DNA from: Casuarina equisetifolia
Lineage: Eukaryota > Streptophyta > Magnoliopsida > Fagales > Casuarinaceae
NCBI GenBank assembly: GCA_028551475.1
Contig: CM052357.1
Coordinates: forward strand, 9,037,931 to 9,101,930
Direction of reading: 5' to 3'
DNA length: 64,000 bases
Shown in pieces: positions 27,701 to 39,000 of the stretch; position 1 is the stretch's first letter, and the number at the start of each line of letters is the position of its first letter. The position numbers and the translations under genes are program-made. Under the pieces are notes generated by a model. It ran no database searches. It was not told the origin of the DNA and saw nothing but the letters and a program-made list of their open reading frames with translations.

Positions 27701-30700
27701 AGGAGGAAGAAAATGCAAACATGCCTCAAATAATTCTGTTAAAGGATCTTTCTTAGAGTCTTGCTGTCTCCTTCTTCTCCTTGAACTCCCTTCAAAGTTG
27801 TCAAACTCTGACTTGATGTTATAACGAGTTTTCTCTAGCACATCCTCCAGGAAAATCTCAGCCACAGGGAAAGTCAATCCCTGCCATTTTAACAACAAAT
27901 ATGAAGTACATTCAGCAAACTCAATGAATCATGTTTCAGTGGTATGGGACAAAAATGGTAATAAGTACCGGTATATGTATAGTTGGGGCATTGCCATAAT
28001 ATTTGGAGAACAAGTCAGCATTGATGGTAGCACTCATTAGGATAAGTCGTAAATTGGGACGGCGAGGAAGAAGATCACGCAGAATTATTAGTAGAAAGTC
28101 TTCATTCATGCCTCTTTCATGGATTTCGTCCACCAGCAGATGGCTTACCCCCGTTAACTCTGGGTCCTGAACCTGCAGTCCACCATCAAATACGGGAAAG
28201 GATATCACAATGTCCTAAAAAGACAAGAATCAATGGCTTCCCTATATGCTACCATGAACATGAGACATCCTGGTATTTAACATTCTCCTTTTTCCTTTTA
28301 TTTTTAGTACGGTGAAACTTATATTGTCCTCTGAACATGTGGCCCTATGTGGATTCTAATGTAAAACACAGGTAATGTTTCACCAGCAAACACTCAGAAA
28401 ACCATGCAGTTTTCCGTTCACAGCACTTCGTGAGATGGAAATAATTATTTATTTGAGCTACTCTTCAAACAATTTTATGGTCCAGAGTTATAGAAAGCAA
28501 GGAAAGAAAACCCTTTTTGAGAAGAGAAGAGGAGAAGAGAAGAGAAGGAGGAGAAGGGGGGCGGCGGGGGGGGGGGGGGGGGGGGGTGCTGGGTGCAAAA
28601 GGCAAGTAAAGCCAGAGGTTCAAAAAGGCAGTTTGAAGCAATTGAGAACTAGCATATTACCAACTGTCGAAGTAGCACTCCAGTGGTGCAAAAAAGCAAC
28701 CGTGTTTGAGCAGAACGCTTTGACTCCAGCCGGATCTGATACCCAACAGTTTCACCAAGACCCTCCCCTCTTTCAGAAGCAATACGAGCTGCAACAGAAA
28801 TAGCTGATATACGGCGGGGTTGAGTGCACATTATGCTGCAGTCAGCACCACGCAAACATGATATTTCTTCTTCTAGAATAAACTGAGGGAGCTGAGTTGT
28901 TTTTCCACAACCTGTCTCCCCTGAAACTACCAGTACCTACATTGCAATCAAAATAGAAGAATAAGTAACCTTGTAAATACTTATAGTAACTCTGGAGATC
29001 TAAAATATACTAAAGATAGCAGTAGAGAACAGCAATAACTACTTGACGAGTCCATCTAAATGCTGTATGTTAAAGACCAACTACAAGACTCCTGTTATCC
29101 AAAGCTTCACATGATTGAACATTTAGCCAGTGTCGTTCAACAAAATAACTACAAAATGTTAGTCCTTTGCATCATCCCCTTTTTCCTTTAATCTTCTTGA
29201 AAATAAACTTAAATCCTTGACAAGTCTGCTTTGACTGCTGTATCTGATCAAATAAGATTGTGTGGACCAACTGTAAGACACTATTGTCCTAAACTTCACA
29301 TGAATTAACATGTAGGGAATGCTATTCACTAAATAACCTAACCACCAAATATTTTTTCTTTGTAACAATCTCCTTCCTTTCTTTTGTTAGTAAACACCAA
29401 GTATTTTATATGAAAATGTCGTGCTTACAAAGAAAATAGACTACGCAGGTACAAATTAAAAACACAAACTGTTTTTAAAGTGGAATTATTGGCTTCAAAT
29501 TCAGAACAAATCAAGCTGGTGCATGGCAGAAATGTGGCCTGCATTCTTAATGTGCGACCTCAGGATACAAATAGGATAACATGGACAGGAAGCATGAAAC
29601 ATACAACACATCAAATTGTAACTCATTATTGCACCCATAGCATAAGGCAGATCATCTACCTTCCCATGGTTTCCCCTCCGCCCCAACAAGCCTATGTTCA
29701 TCTCACATATACATACACAGATATGAAGATCGTACTGGTACTAACTCCTAAGAAGCACTACATAAATGTCAAATATTACGTCACAGATAGTAACAGAAAG
29801 GAAAACCGACCTGGTTTGCTGCAACAGCTTTCAGAAACTCAGATCTCACTTTGAATGCAGGAAGCTTTTCTCTGAATGACTGTATTGCTCTTAAAGAATT
29901 ACTTGTCTGCATGTAGTAAAGACTTGATATGAATAATATGGACTTTGGCACTCTTACAAATTCAAATGACTAAGGCAATTTGAATATTACTCCATACATC
30001 AATAACAACTATAACCAGAACATATTGGCAATTGTACCTTCATGTTTTCATGCCTTTGCTTAAGTTCAAGACTAAGTTTCTCCTTAGCAGAATCAATCAC
30101 CGGCACAAGGTCAGGCTTTCTTACATTACTATCAGCTGATGATTTTTTACCTTCCTGACTAGGCATCAAGGTAGAATCACCGACAGCAACTGCCTCCTGT
30201 GACTTTGAGCAATTTAACAGACTACCAACTCTCTGCTGGATGTCCGAAGACATGTGAATCTGAGGGAAGGTTTGGAAACCATAAGATTTTCTAAACCAAT
30301 GTCCAGAGACAAATTATACATAAGTTTTGCAAGTATTGTTCTACCTCTTTCTGAGTGGATCCATGACGTTCATCAAGATCAGCCCTGTAATCTGGCAATG
30401 GAACTTTGCTAACAACAAGAACCTTCCCTTTATTGTACGGATGGCTTCCTTTCCACAAATAAAAATTCAAGACAAAAAAGATATAAAATGAAGCTTCAAA
30501 AGTTAAATCATTAATACAACAGAAAAAATAATCAAGTTGAAGACTCATTCAATATGATACAATAACTTGTCCTAATAAGACTCATTTTTAATTTGAAATC
30601 CTGTTTAGCTTCCAAACATCTTAAGTCTGACATATGTTCATAACTCAGGTATTAGAATGAATTGTCGAACTAAATGTTTCCACCTCTCCTCAGTTAAGAT

Positions 30701-30866
30701 ACCAAATAAGGTCTATAGTAAAATCCTGTATTTGATACACTAATTAACATTGAGCAATACTAACTTATGGAATATTGCCCAAGGTTGACAAGCACCTAGC
30801 TTAGTGGTAAGCAAGCCTTGCCTGGGACGTTTTGGCCTCAAGTTCAACACCCCAAGGGTGCTTGAC

Positions 30867-30898
<32 letters not shown>

Positions 30899-32103
30899 AT
30901 ATTGCTCAAGTCTTCGGCAAACAGATTTACATGGCAATGATACGATAGTGGTCCTACTGATGTCAAAGAGCACTATGGCTCAAGTGGCTAGAACAACAAA
31001 GTCAAGAGTCAACTGATGTTATATCACATAGCTTAGCAGAATTAATTCCGCAATTTAAACCAAACTCTACATCTCAAACTCTAAAGCATAATTTGGTGAA
31101 ACACATATGAACACAATTACAAGGGCGTCGATACTGCCACTAAAATATTTCTTGACACTTACAAGTAAAGCCCCAGCTGATAAGCCATATCAGAAAGGAT
31201 TTGCTGGTCTGCGCGACTGTAATTACGCTTAATTATCATCTCCTGTTCCCCTCCTCTTTTCATCTGCTCCATCTTTCCCCACCACTCGTTCTCATCAAGA
31301 ACTTCCATCTGCATATCAAAACCATTTTCAATCCCCCCACCCGCCAAAAAAAAAAAAATCTTTTTCAAATCTGCACCAAGTAAAATTAGCTTCAATACGT
31401 TTCAGTACATTGTCCTGCGGAGAGAGAAATAGATCACTTAAAACTACACAATCTTGTGAGCCATCAGCCCTTTTTTAAACAATTAGAAACTGATTCTTCG
31501 ACCTAGTTCATTCAATCATCAGTAACGGTGGAGTTTCTTTGATCAGAAGATAACATGAATAGCGAATTCCAAGAAAGCTTCATAATTCTTCAGCTCAATT
31601 AACCTTTTCTTTCCTACTTCAGAAACCAAAACATGGTACGTAAGATAACCATGACAAAGAGTTCCATAGAAGCCTCACAATTGTTCAGCTGAATCAGCAA
31701 TATCTCTCCTACTTTGGAAACAAAACATATTACGTAAGCTTAATACTTCCATTCCTTTTCGTTTCTCGGTTTTCTCAGCATCCGAATAGGTGATAACAGA
31801 CACAATACAATAACGCACCTCAGCTTGCTTCTCTCTCAGGCGTTCCGCCCGCCATACCGGGTCCCACCACCGCTGCTCACCGCGTCCCCCGCCACGGCCT
31901 CCGCCTACTCCTCTGCGGCCACCACCTCGTCCGCCTGCGTTGGGGCCGCCACGGCGACCACCTTGGAAGTTTGGCCGGTAAGACATGGAACGTAATGAGA
32001 TCCGACGCGGCGAATAAGCAGAAGGTCGCGCCTCTAGGGAAAGATATTTGAAGAGGCAGTGGTAGTAGAAGCAAAAGTTAGCGGCGACGCAGCTGCGAGA
32101 CAT
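21749..32103 (-). CDS. DExH1: DEIH-box ATP-dependent RNA helicase, DExH1 type
   Basis: A DHX36/DHX9-like helicase that uses ATP to unwind RNA. Seen: a Gly/Arg-rich (RGG) start, motif I GETGCGKT (residues 289-296 counting from the upstream ATG), motif II DEIH (390-393), motif III SAT (422-424) and motif [10 protein letters not shown] (651-658), then HA2 and OB-fold regions, ending in QNVRY. Sixteen exons in transcript order: 32103-31819, 31308-31163, 30444-30345, 30259-30038, 29906-29811, 28936-28661, 28172-27969, 27880-27725, 25729-25637, 24464-24250, 23761-23602, 23432-23159, 23070-22878, 22768-22582, 22350-21982, 21880-21749. Total is 1035 aa, or 996 aa from the conserved MSYRPN start at 31986, close to the Arabidopsis length (about 995). 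Introns 8 and 10 need GC donors. No broken motif seen. Subcellular site is uncertain because of the alternative start. Confidence 0.95.
23762..24249 (-). other. GC-AG intron (DExH1 intron 10)
   Basis: The exon ends in AAG AG and the intron begins GCAAGC. Reading on, the frame meets a TAG within three codons, while joining to the acceptor at 23761 restores the conserved [15 protein letters not shown] helicase segment in phase. No GT donor nearby does this. Confidence 0.85.
25730..27724 (-). other. GC-AG intron (DExH1 intron 8), 2 kb
   Basis: The exon ends TTT GAG and is followed by GCATGT. Joining it to the acceptor at 25729 gives [16 protein letters not shown], which matches the DExH1 family. 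The nearest GT, four bases further on, would shift the frame. This intron also carries the paired poly-G and poly-C runs. Confidence 0.8.
27289..27394. repeat. Paired homopolymers: G23 run and C25 run, 58 bases apart
   Basis: Twenty-three G at 27289-27311 and twenty-five C at 27370-27394 lie in DExH1 intron 8. In the leftward transcript they read G25, a 58-base spacer, then C23, so they are mutually complementary. The exact lengths depend on sequencing accuracy through homopolymers. Confidence 0.85.
28566..28586. repeat. G21 homopolymer run
   Basis: Twenty-one consecutive G on the plus strand follow a purine-rich GA/GGA stretch (about 28515-28565). It lies in DExH1 intron 6 (28173-28660), about 75 bases past the end of exon 6, and reads as a C tract in the transcript. 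Confidence 0.85.
30787..30866 (+). mobile_element. tRNA-derived SINE-like element (in DExH1 intron 2)
   Basis: A box-A-like stretch (TAGCTTAGTGG, 30797-30807) is followed 45 bases later by a box-B-like stretch (GTTCAACAC, from 30842). This is the internal RNA polymerase III promoter layout of a tRNA-type SINE head. It ends in an AT repeat (30867-30893). The same box spacing and the shared GTTCAACACCCC core occur at 40334-40390. No target-site duplication was identified. Confidence 0.5.
30867..30893. repeat. (AT)n microsatellite
   Basis: About thirteen uninterrupted AT units lie directly after the SINE-like element in DExH1 intron 2. They could be an expanded tail of that element. Confidence 0.85.
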
Positions 32104-33027
32104 TTATAACAAACATATGGTACGCACTGTTCCACCGTGCGCGCAGGTGACTGAATGGACGCGCCTGGTGCCCGTTTCTTTTGAAGTGTCGATTGAAATC
32201 GAGGCCGAAAATAGTTATTGCAAATATTTGGTCGGAGTATAGTGGACTTGCAACTATGTAAGTTTAATGATAATACTTAAATAAAATATATTTTAAATTA
32301 ACTTTTACTTTTATATAATATCATAACCAATTTTATAGCCCAAGTTTATAAAAAGAAATATTGTTTAGCCAATTAACACGGTTGAAATTAAAAACTCGCG
32401 TACGTGTATTTAGATATATGAGTTGTAATATTTAAAAATAATAAAATTTTAAAAAATAAAAATTATTATTGAATACACCAACTATGAAATATAATGAGTT
32501 GTTACCATCCCAAATCACAATAAACTTTGGTTTGTAAGATTAAGTTTATGATGTTATCTTATCCTAAAGTTTTAAAGTTCTCTCCTCAATTCTCTAAGTA
32601 GCATCTTGGATTTCTAAACCTAAGCGTTACCTCGGACGCAATTTGGACGCCGCTATTTGTGACAACTTATTCGCAGCTACCGCATTTCGGCCACATTTTG
32701 GGCTGCCCCCTGTCTTTAATGGACGTTCAATTAAGACAACGACACTACAGCCCAGCTCTTCTACAGCCCAACAGAACCGGCCTCAGTGGCCGATATGCAA
32801 ACTTCCGAAGAACGGAACAAAATGGGGAAAAAAAATGCAAGAGGGAATTTTACAATGACAACGTACTCTGGGCGTCGAATCTGAATCCTCCATAGTCGCC
32901 AGAGATCTGAGCAGCCAGAATCCTGAGCGAGCCCAACGGGGGGAGTCATAAACCAGGCTAGTGAGGGACTCGGTGCGGCCTTTGGAGCCTAGTGCACTAG
33001 CTCATTAGGCAACCAGAGAGGAAGACA
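32104..33027. promoter_or_regulatory. Divergent intergenic region between DExH1 and TRAPPC8
   Basis: DExH1 reads left and TRAPPC8 reads right from this 0.9 kb stretch, so both promoters and both 5' UTRs must lie within it. The middle (about 32220-32600) is very AT-rich and both edges are more GC-balanced, as expected for two transcription starts. I could not assign a TATA box or start site with confidence. Inferred from gene orientation. Confidence 0.6.
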
Positions 33028-36000
33028 ATGGATCCGGCGAACACGCCGCTCGGCAGAATGCTACTGGAGGAGATCACTCCGGTTGTCATGGTGCTCTGTA
33101 CGCCTCTCGTCGAAGAATCTTGCCTCAAGAACGGCCTCTCCTTTGTCGAGATGCTCAGCCCCTTCTGCTCCTTCAACAACATCGACGGTAATCCCCAACT
33201 CTCTCTCGCCCTCTATGCATATTTATGTGCATATGAGTAGCGGAGATTTGAGGGAATTTGATGATTGCCTTTGTGACTGGATCATTTCCATGTGTTGCAG
33301 TACCTGTACGGACAGCGAGCGATCAACCTTATAGACTTCAGAAGTTCAAGTTGCGTTTGTTTTATGCCTCGGATATTCGGCAACCGAACTTGGAGGTAAT
33401 TGCCAAAGCTACTGTTTGGTTTCTGATAGAATGTAGGAAATGAAAGGGAATTGTAAATCCGAGCCCTTAAGCCTAAGCAGAACTGAGCTTGGCGGAGCTG
33501 TTGAGCTTAGTTAGAGAACTGCATATTGTACGATGAAAGACTCATCATTTTGTCTTATTTGCGTTAAATCTTCTCGGGAACCAAACAGTTGGAAATTTAG
33601 CTGTTGACAGAGTTTTGAGTTTGGAGTTCTGGGCATGTTGTCGTGAAAAAGACGGTGCAGGGAGGAGAAGCATGAAGTATTTGAGGTTCTCTTGAAAAAA
33701 TCCGGCGTGAGACGTGTAATATGCTAGTTGTTATTACAGTAAGAGAAACGTTTTTGTGCAACCATTAGCCTGAATACAGGAGGATAACGGAAGTGTCATG
33801 TTTTAGTTCAGGTGGACATTGGTCTTCCCCTGTAGCAGCACTTTGCATCTCTAATACAAAAACATGATAATCTTCTCTTTATTGGTATACTGACTTGTCC
33901 TTGTCTGAAATTCTCTATTTCTATAACTAGGTAGCGAAAGAGCGGTTGAAACAGGTTATTACTCAAGCTGGGGAGAAGGATAACTTGTATTCGGACCCCC
34001 CTCAAATTAGTAATCTACTTGCTAGTAAGTATACTCATGGTAGTGAATCCAAGTAGTAGCATCCAATTACAAGGATTGTGTGAATGGGCATAGTCAATTC
34101 ATATGCTCTTGCCTCACTATGGCTGATTTCTTTTGTGAATTTTCATTTTTGCAGCTTTCTTACGCCTTGTTTCTTTTCATTGTTGTTGAAAATTATTACG
34201 CACATTTTACTTGTAAAATTATTATATGAATAAACTGTATTAGTTTTTCAGGATAGCAGGCTTGAACGTCTCTAGCTGTGGTAGTTTTCTAATTTTTTTC
34301 TAATAAACGATGGCTCCATTGCAGGCTCTGAATCTCAGATTCAACCCTCATGGTTTGAGTATTTCAACAAAGAGCTTGTACGTTCCATGTCTTTTTCAGA
34401 CCATGAAGCTTTTGACCATCCTGTGGCATGTAAGTATTTCAAATTTATTATAACTTTATCTCTTTTTCTCTTCTTTTCCTTTCATTCCATCTACACTAAG
34501 GCTCAACATTTTTTTCTTTTTGTTACATGTAAATTTTGAATTGGATAATACTTTATCGGTCAAATGCAGGCCTTCTTGTTGTTTCTTCAAAGGATGAACA
34601 GCCTATTAACAGATTTGTTGACCTCTTTAACATCAACAAATTGCCTTCTCTTCTTAATGATGGCGCCATGGACCCAAAGATCTTGAAGCATTATTTATTG
34701 GTGCATGATAATCAAGATAGTACTCAAGAGAAGTATACCATTTCTTTCCTTTTTTGTTATGTTACAAAGTATTAGACAATAATTTTATGAGATTATACTG
34801 TTGATAGAACGAGTTAAATTATGAAATCACATAATTTGCATGTCTTGATGGAGAAATTAGTTGTTCAGATTAAAAAAAGAAAAGAAAAGAAAAACTAATT
34901 GACTACGACTTTGTGTTCTGTATAATGCAATCCGATATGATGTGAGCTCCCAAACCAAAAGCATGAATTTCTCCAAGTAATTGATTTATGTTTTCAGCAT
35001 GTGAGAATTGCAATGTTGAAACAGAGCTTTTTTAGGAAATCAGGTAGTTTGAAATAGTTTTTCCTAAGGCTTCTCTCTTTTGTCTATTATCTGGATGAGC
35101 TCACTGTAGAAGATGTTTGAATCTTGACCTGAGACTCTTAGTCGCCTATTTTTGTTATTCATTTGGTAGGAAGTTAAATTTCTTTCTTTTACACTCAAAC
35201 TTAACTGAACGTCATCATGAGAAGACCTAATTTTTTTGGACGTATTAGTATAATTTTTATACTGTTGCAAGTGGTGGCTACATTTCAAACTGTTTCTGAT
35301 GCAATTTCGTCTACTCCATCCTGTATGCACATTTGTTTAGCTGTTTTTGGTACTGTAGAATTTAGTAGTATGACTTCCTTTTTTGAGATAAAACTGTACT
35401 GCTTATCTTCATCAAGCCATTTATTTGAGCTTATTATTTTTCCGACCCTACAGAGCTGCTAAGATTTTAATAGAAATGAAGAGTACTTTTGGTTCAAATG
35501 ACTGTCAGTTACTTTGCATTAATTCTTCTCCCCATGGGTTGGTTGAACGTCCAGATAATCCTTGGACTCCTTATGTAAGTTACTTTACTGATGTAATTTA
35601 TTTTGTTGTCACCATTTCTTGAGGAGATTATCTGTGTTTTTTCAATTGTGTGTGAATTGAGTAATGTTAAGGCTATAGTCTCATGTACTTATGTGACAGA
35701 AATCTGATGCTTCACCTAGTCAGTGTCTTGGTTGCTTCATTAACATTGATGACTTTAATGGGGTAATGCACTCTTCCTCATCATAGCTGATTCTTTGAAA
35801 AAATTGTTAAAGTTGATTGTTGTAATATCTTCTTACATCAGAAAGATTGACTTTGGCACATATTTGAATGAACTGGGAACAGATAAAAGATCTCATGCAA
35901 GATTTGTCATCTACACACATCATTCCTCATATGGAGCAAAAAATACGTTTGCTGAATCAACAGGTATTGCATTTTGACTTCTTGAATTCATATGTGTTGG

Positions 36001-39000
36001 GAATCTTGTACTTTCCCTTTCTGATTACTCTAAAGTTTTCTCGTCTTTCTTTTCTTCACATCCTAATGTAACCAGGTTTCTGCCACGAGGAAAGGTTTTA
36101 GAAACCAAATTAAAAACTTATGGTGGCGGAAAGGGAAAGAAGATGTGGCTGATTCCTCTGATGGCTCCATGTATGCAGCATAGTTATTCTAATCACCTGC
36201 CTTTGCTTGCTTCTTCTCTTGAAGTGTTGATCTAATTTAGATTTTACATTTACTGTTGAAGGTATACATTTAGCTCCATTGAGTCCCAAATTAGGGTTTT
36301 GGGTGACTATGCGTTCATGTTACGGGATTATGAACTTGCGCTGTCAAACTATCGTCTAATTTCCACAGATTACAAGCTTGACAAGGCCTGGAAGCGTTAT
36401 GCTGGTGTGCAGGTAGTTTCAAATCTTCTATCTGCTAGTCATGTCAATTATCTTTCTTTAAGGCATCCCAAGTGACTTTCTAGTTATTATTTTTCGTGGG
36501 GGCTAGCCTTTGGGAAGGTTTGGTGTCCTCCTACAGAAATCCTTGATTTTATAAACAGAGTTTTTTTTTGTTTTTTTTGTAACATGAATGGGCACACCAT
36601 GTACTTTGCCTTTTGTGTTGAATTATGCTAGGGTTATCACACTGGATTTTATTATTCTTGATTTGCTCTACTCCTGGAAATTATTGAGCTTGACAGAGAT
36701 AACTCGGGATATAATGTGCTACTATAGTGACTTTTTTTTTCTTTCTTAAATTGGGTTTCTTTCCTCACACTCGAAATTCCGCCAATCATCTTCTTGGGTT
36801 GTAAACTTAGGGTCCCAATCTTCTGAGCCAAACTGACCCGAACAAGCACATAAAGTAGAACAATACAACGTTCAGTCTTTTTTATAATCCTTCAATTCTT
36901 GGTGTAAAATGGATTCACCCAGTTGGGTTGAGGAAGAGGGAGAAAAAAAGACATTTGAATCGGAACTACTCTCTATTTGCGTAACAAAGTCGACGAGATG
37001 CTATTCCTCAAGAGGACTCTACTGACTAGGACCTAGAGAAAATAAAACATCTATTATCACTCTACAATTTTTGAACATTTGGAAGTACGTCATTTTTATT
37101 TTATTTTTGAAAAAGTGGAGCTTTGGGATATCCATAATCAAAATCTGTTTATAGAGTGACTTACACTCCACATGCAAGAGAGAATAAATCCCTTATTTAT
37201 TGGTTTTTTTGGTTTACAAATCCAAGTTATGTTCTCCTTTTTTTTTTTTTACTTTGATTAAGTTAACATAACCATAATGATTGTCTTCTTAGCTGCACCA
37301 ATGAGAATGCAGATACATTTAACATGATTGTCTTCATGTGTTGGTTTCGACATAGGCACTGACAACTAGAGTTTTGTTTTTTGGTGGCACTCTAGTGTTG
37401 TTCATATTTCACAAGTATCTCTGTTTTCTCTTTTTCCTCCTGGTTTTGGGCTGTTGAAAAGCCTGTTGATCTGATATCCAGAAAAGATACCAGAGAAGCA
37501 ATCATTTTGGAACCTCTTTTTCGGTTTAGCCATAAAAGCTAGTTTGATATCCTGGGGACATGCTTTTGCAGTCTGTGCGGTTATTTACTTATTTTCTCGT
37601 CTTGCTGTCTGCCAGAAGTTCTGTTTGCTTGCTTCTCTGGCTGGGCCACTGATTGTTTTATGTCGTTTAAAAGATTTCTCCTCAACATTTTTTGTTCTCT
37701 CTGCTTACAGGAAATGATGGGTCTCACATTCTTCATGTTGGATCAATCCAGAAAGGAAGCAGAATATTGCATGGAAAATGCTTTTACTACCTATTTAGTA
37801 TGTTTAGTTTGTTCTTGCTTTATACCACTTGCAATTGGAGTGCAGCAATAATTATTTGGGTTTTCAATGTCTGGAAATGGTAAAAACCGATTGAGATCAT
37901 TTGAAATTGCTTCTTGTGATTTTGATGTGTTACTTTTTTTTCCCCCGCATAGCATATCCCTCCTCCATCACAAGTACTCTTTTTGTAGCCAACTGTGCTT
38001 TAAAGAAAATGAATTAAAGGATGCTTTTTTCCTTTGCCTAGAATTCAAATTGAGGGAGAACATTATCTACTTTGTTCAAAAATTTACACTGACATCATTG
38101 CTATAGGAGATGATGAAGTTGGATGGAGGGTATACAATGAAAGAGAATTCCATACAAGATATGGATTGCCATTGAAATTCAAGGATATTGATATTTGCAA
38201 ACAACTTTAGTATAGATTAGCTGTTGATGACATTGCTGTGTCCACCAGCACAAGTTGAAGCGTTGTTACTACCTATTTGGTAGTAGAATCGTAGCCAAGT
38301 TTTTGTGATTTGAACTTGATCCTGGCAGGTTTGGGTGGTAAATTTTTTCATTTAAGTTTGATCATTTAAAAAGTAATTGGGAGGTTAAAAAATGGCGAAA
38401 GAAAGCTACTAAGCAAACATTGAAGAGTTATCAAATGTCCCATGTGTAGGCATGAGAGGAAGTTCAAGACAATGAAAGCCCATGGAAGTTTCCCCTCCAA
38501 ACTGTTATTTGGATGTTCACCAGAGAAGACGGTTGTCAGCACCATAATTTTTCCATCCTCTGTCCTTCAGCCAAAAGTCCTCTTTTTGTAGGCTTTGACT
38601 ACAAGATTTCTGATGTTGCATTCCCAAATTGCTTCTTAAGTCTTTATTTCCTACCACATTAGACAAGGCCCAAGCTAATGGAGATGATAACTTTTCAATC
38701 ACAGTCTCCTGAAAGTAGGTAACCGGTCAGTTTGTATGTTGGTAACTACTATCTGTATGGTAACATAGGGTAATCCTTTGTTAGGCCGTGCTACTTTTTG
38801 GTTCTGTGAGTGGTTATGCTGCAAGCTTGGCATCATCCTAGGCAAGCTTTTGTTTGACTGCCACTCACGCTTTTGCATATACCTGCTCATGTTCTTGCAA
38901 GTCTTTTCCTAGAAATATGATGCCTTAATCCACAAATGCTGTCAAGTAACATCCTCATTTTTTTTTTCTTTTTATTTTTAATCTTGTTGTTTGGGCCTTC

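Noticed and set aside
28375..28803. 142-codon plus-strand frame with Arg- and Gly-rich centre
   Set aside because: The centre is the GA/G microsatellite of DExH1 intron 6, and the end is antisense to exon 6 of that helicase.
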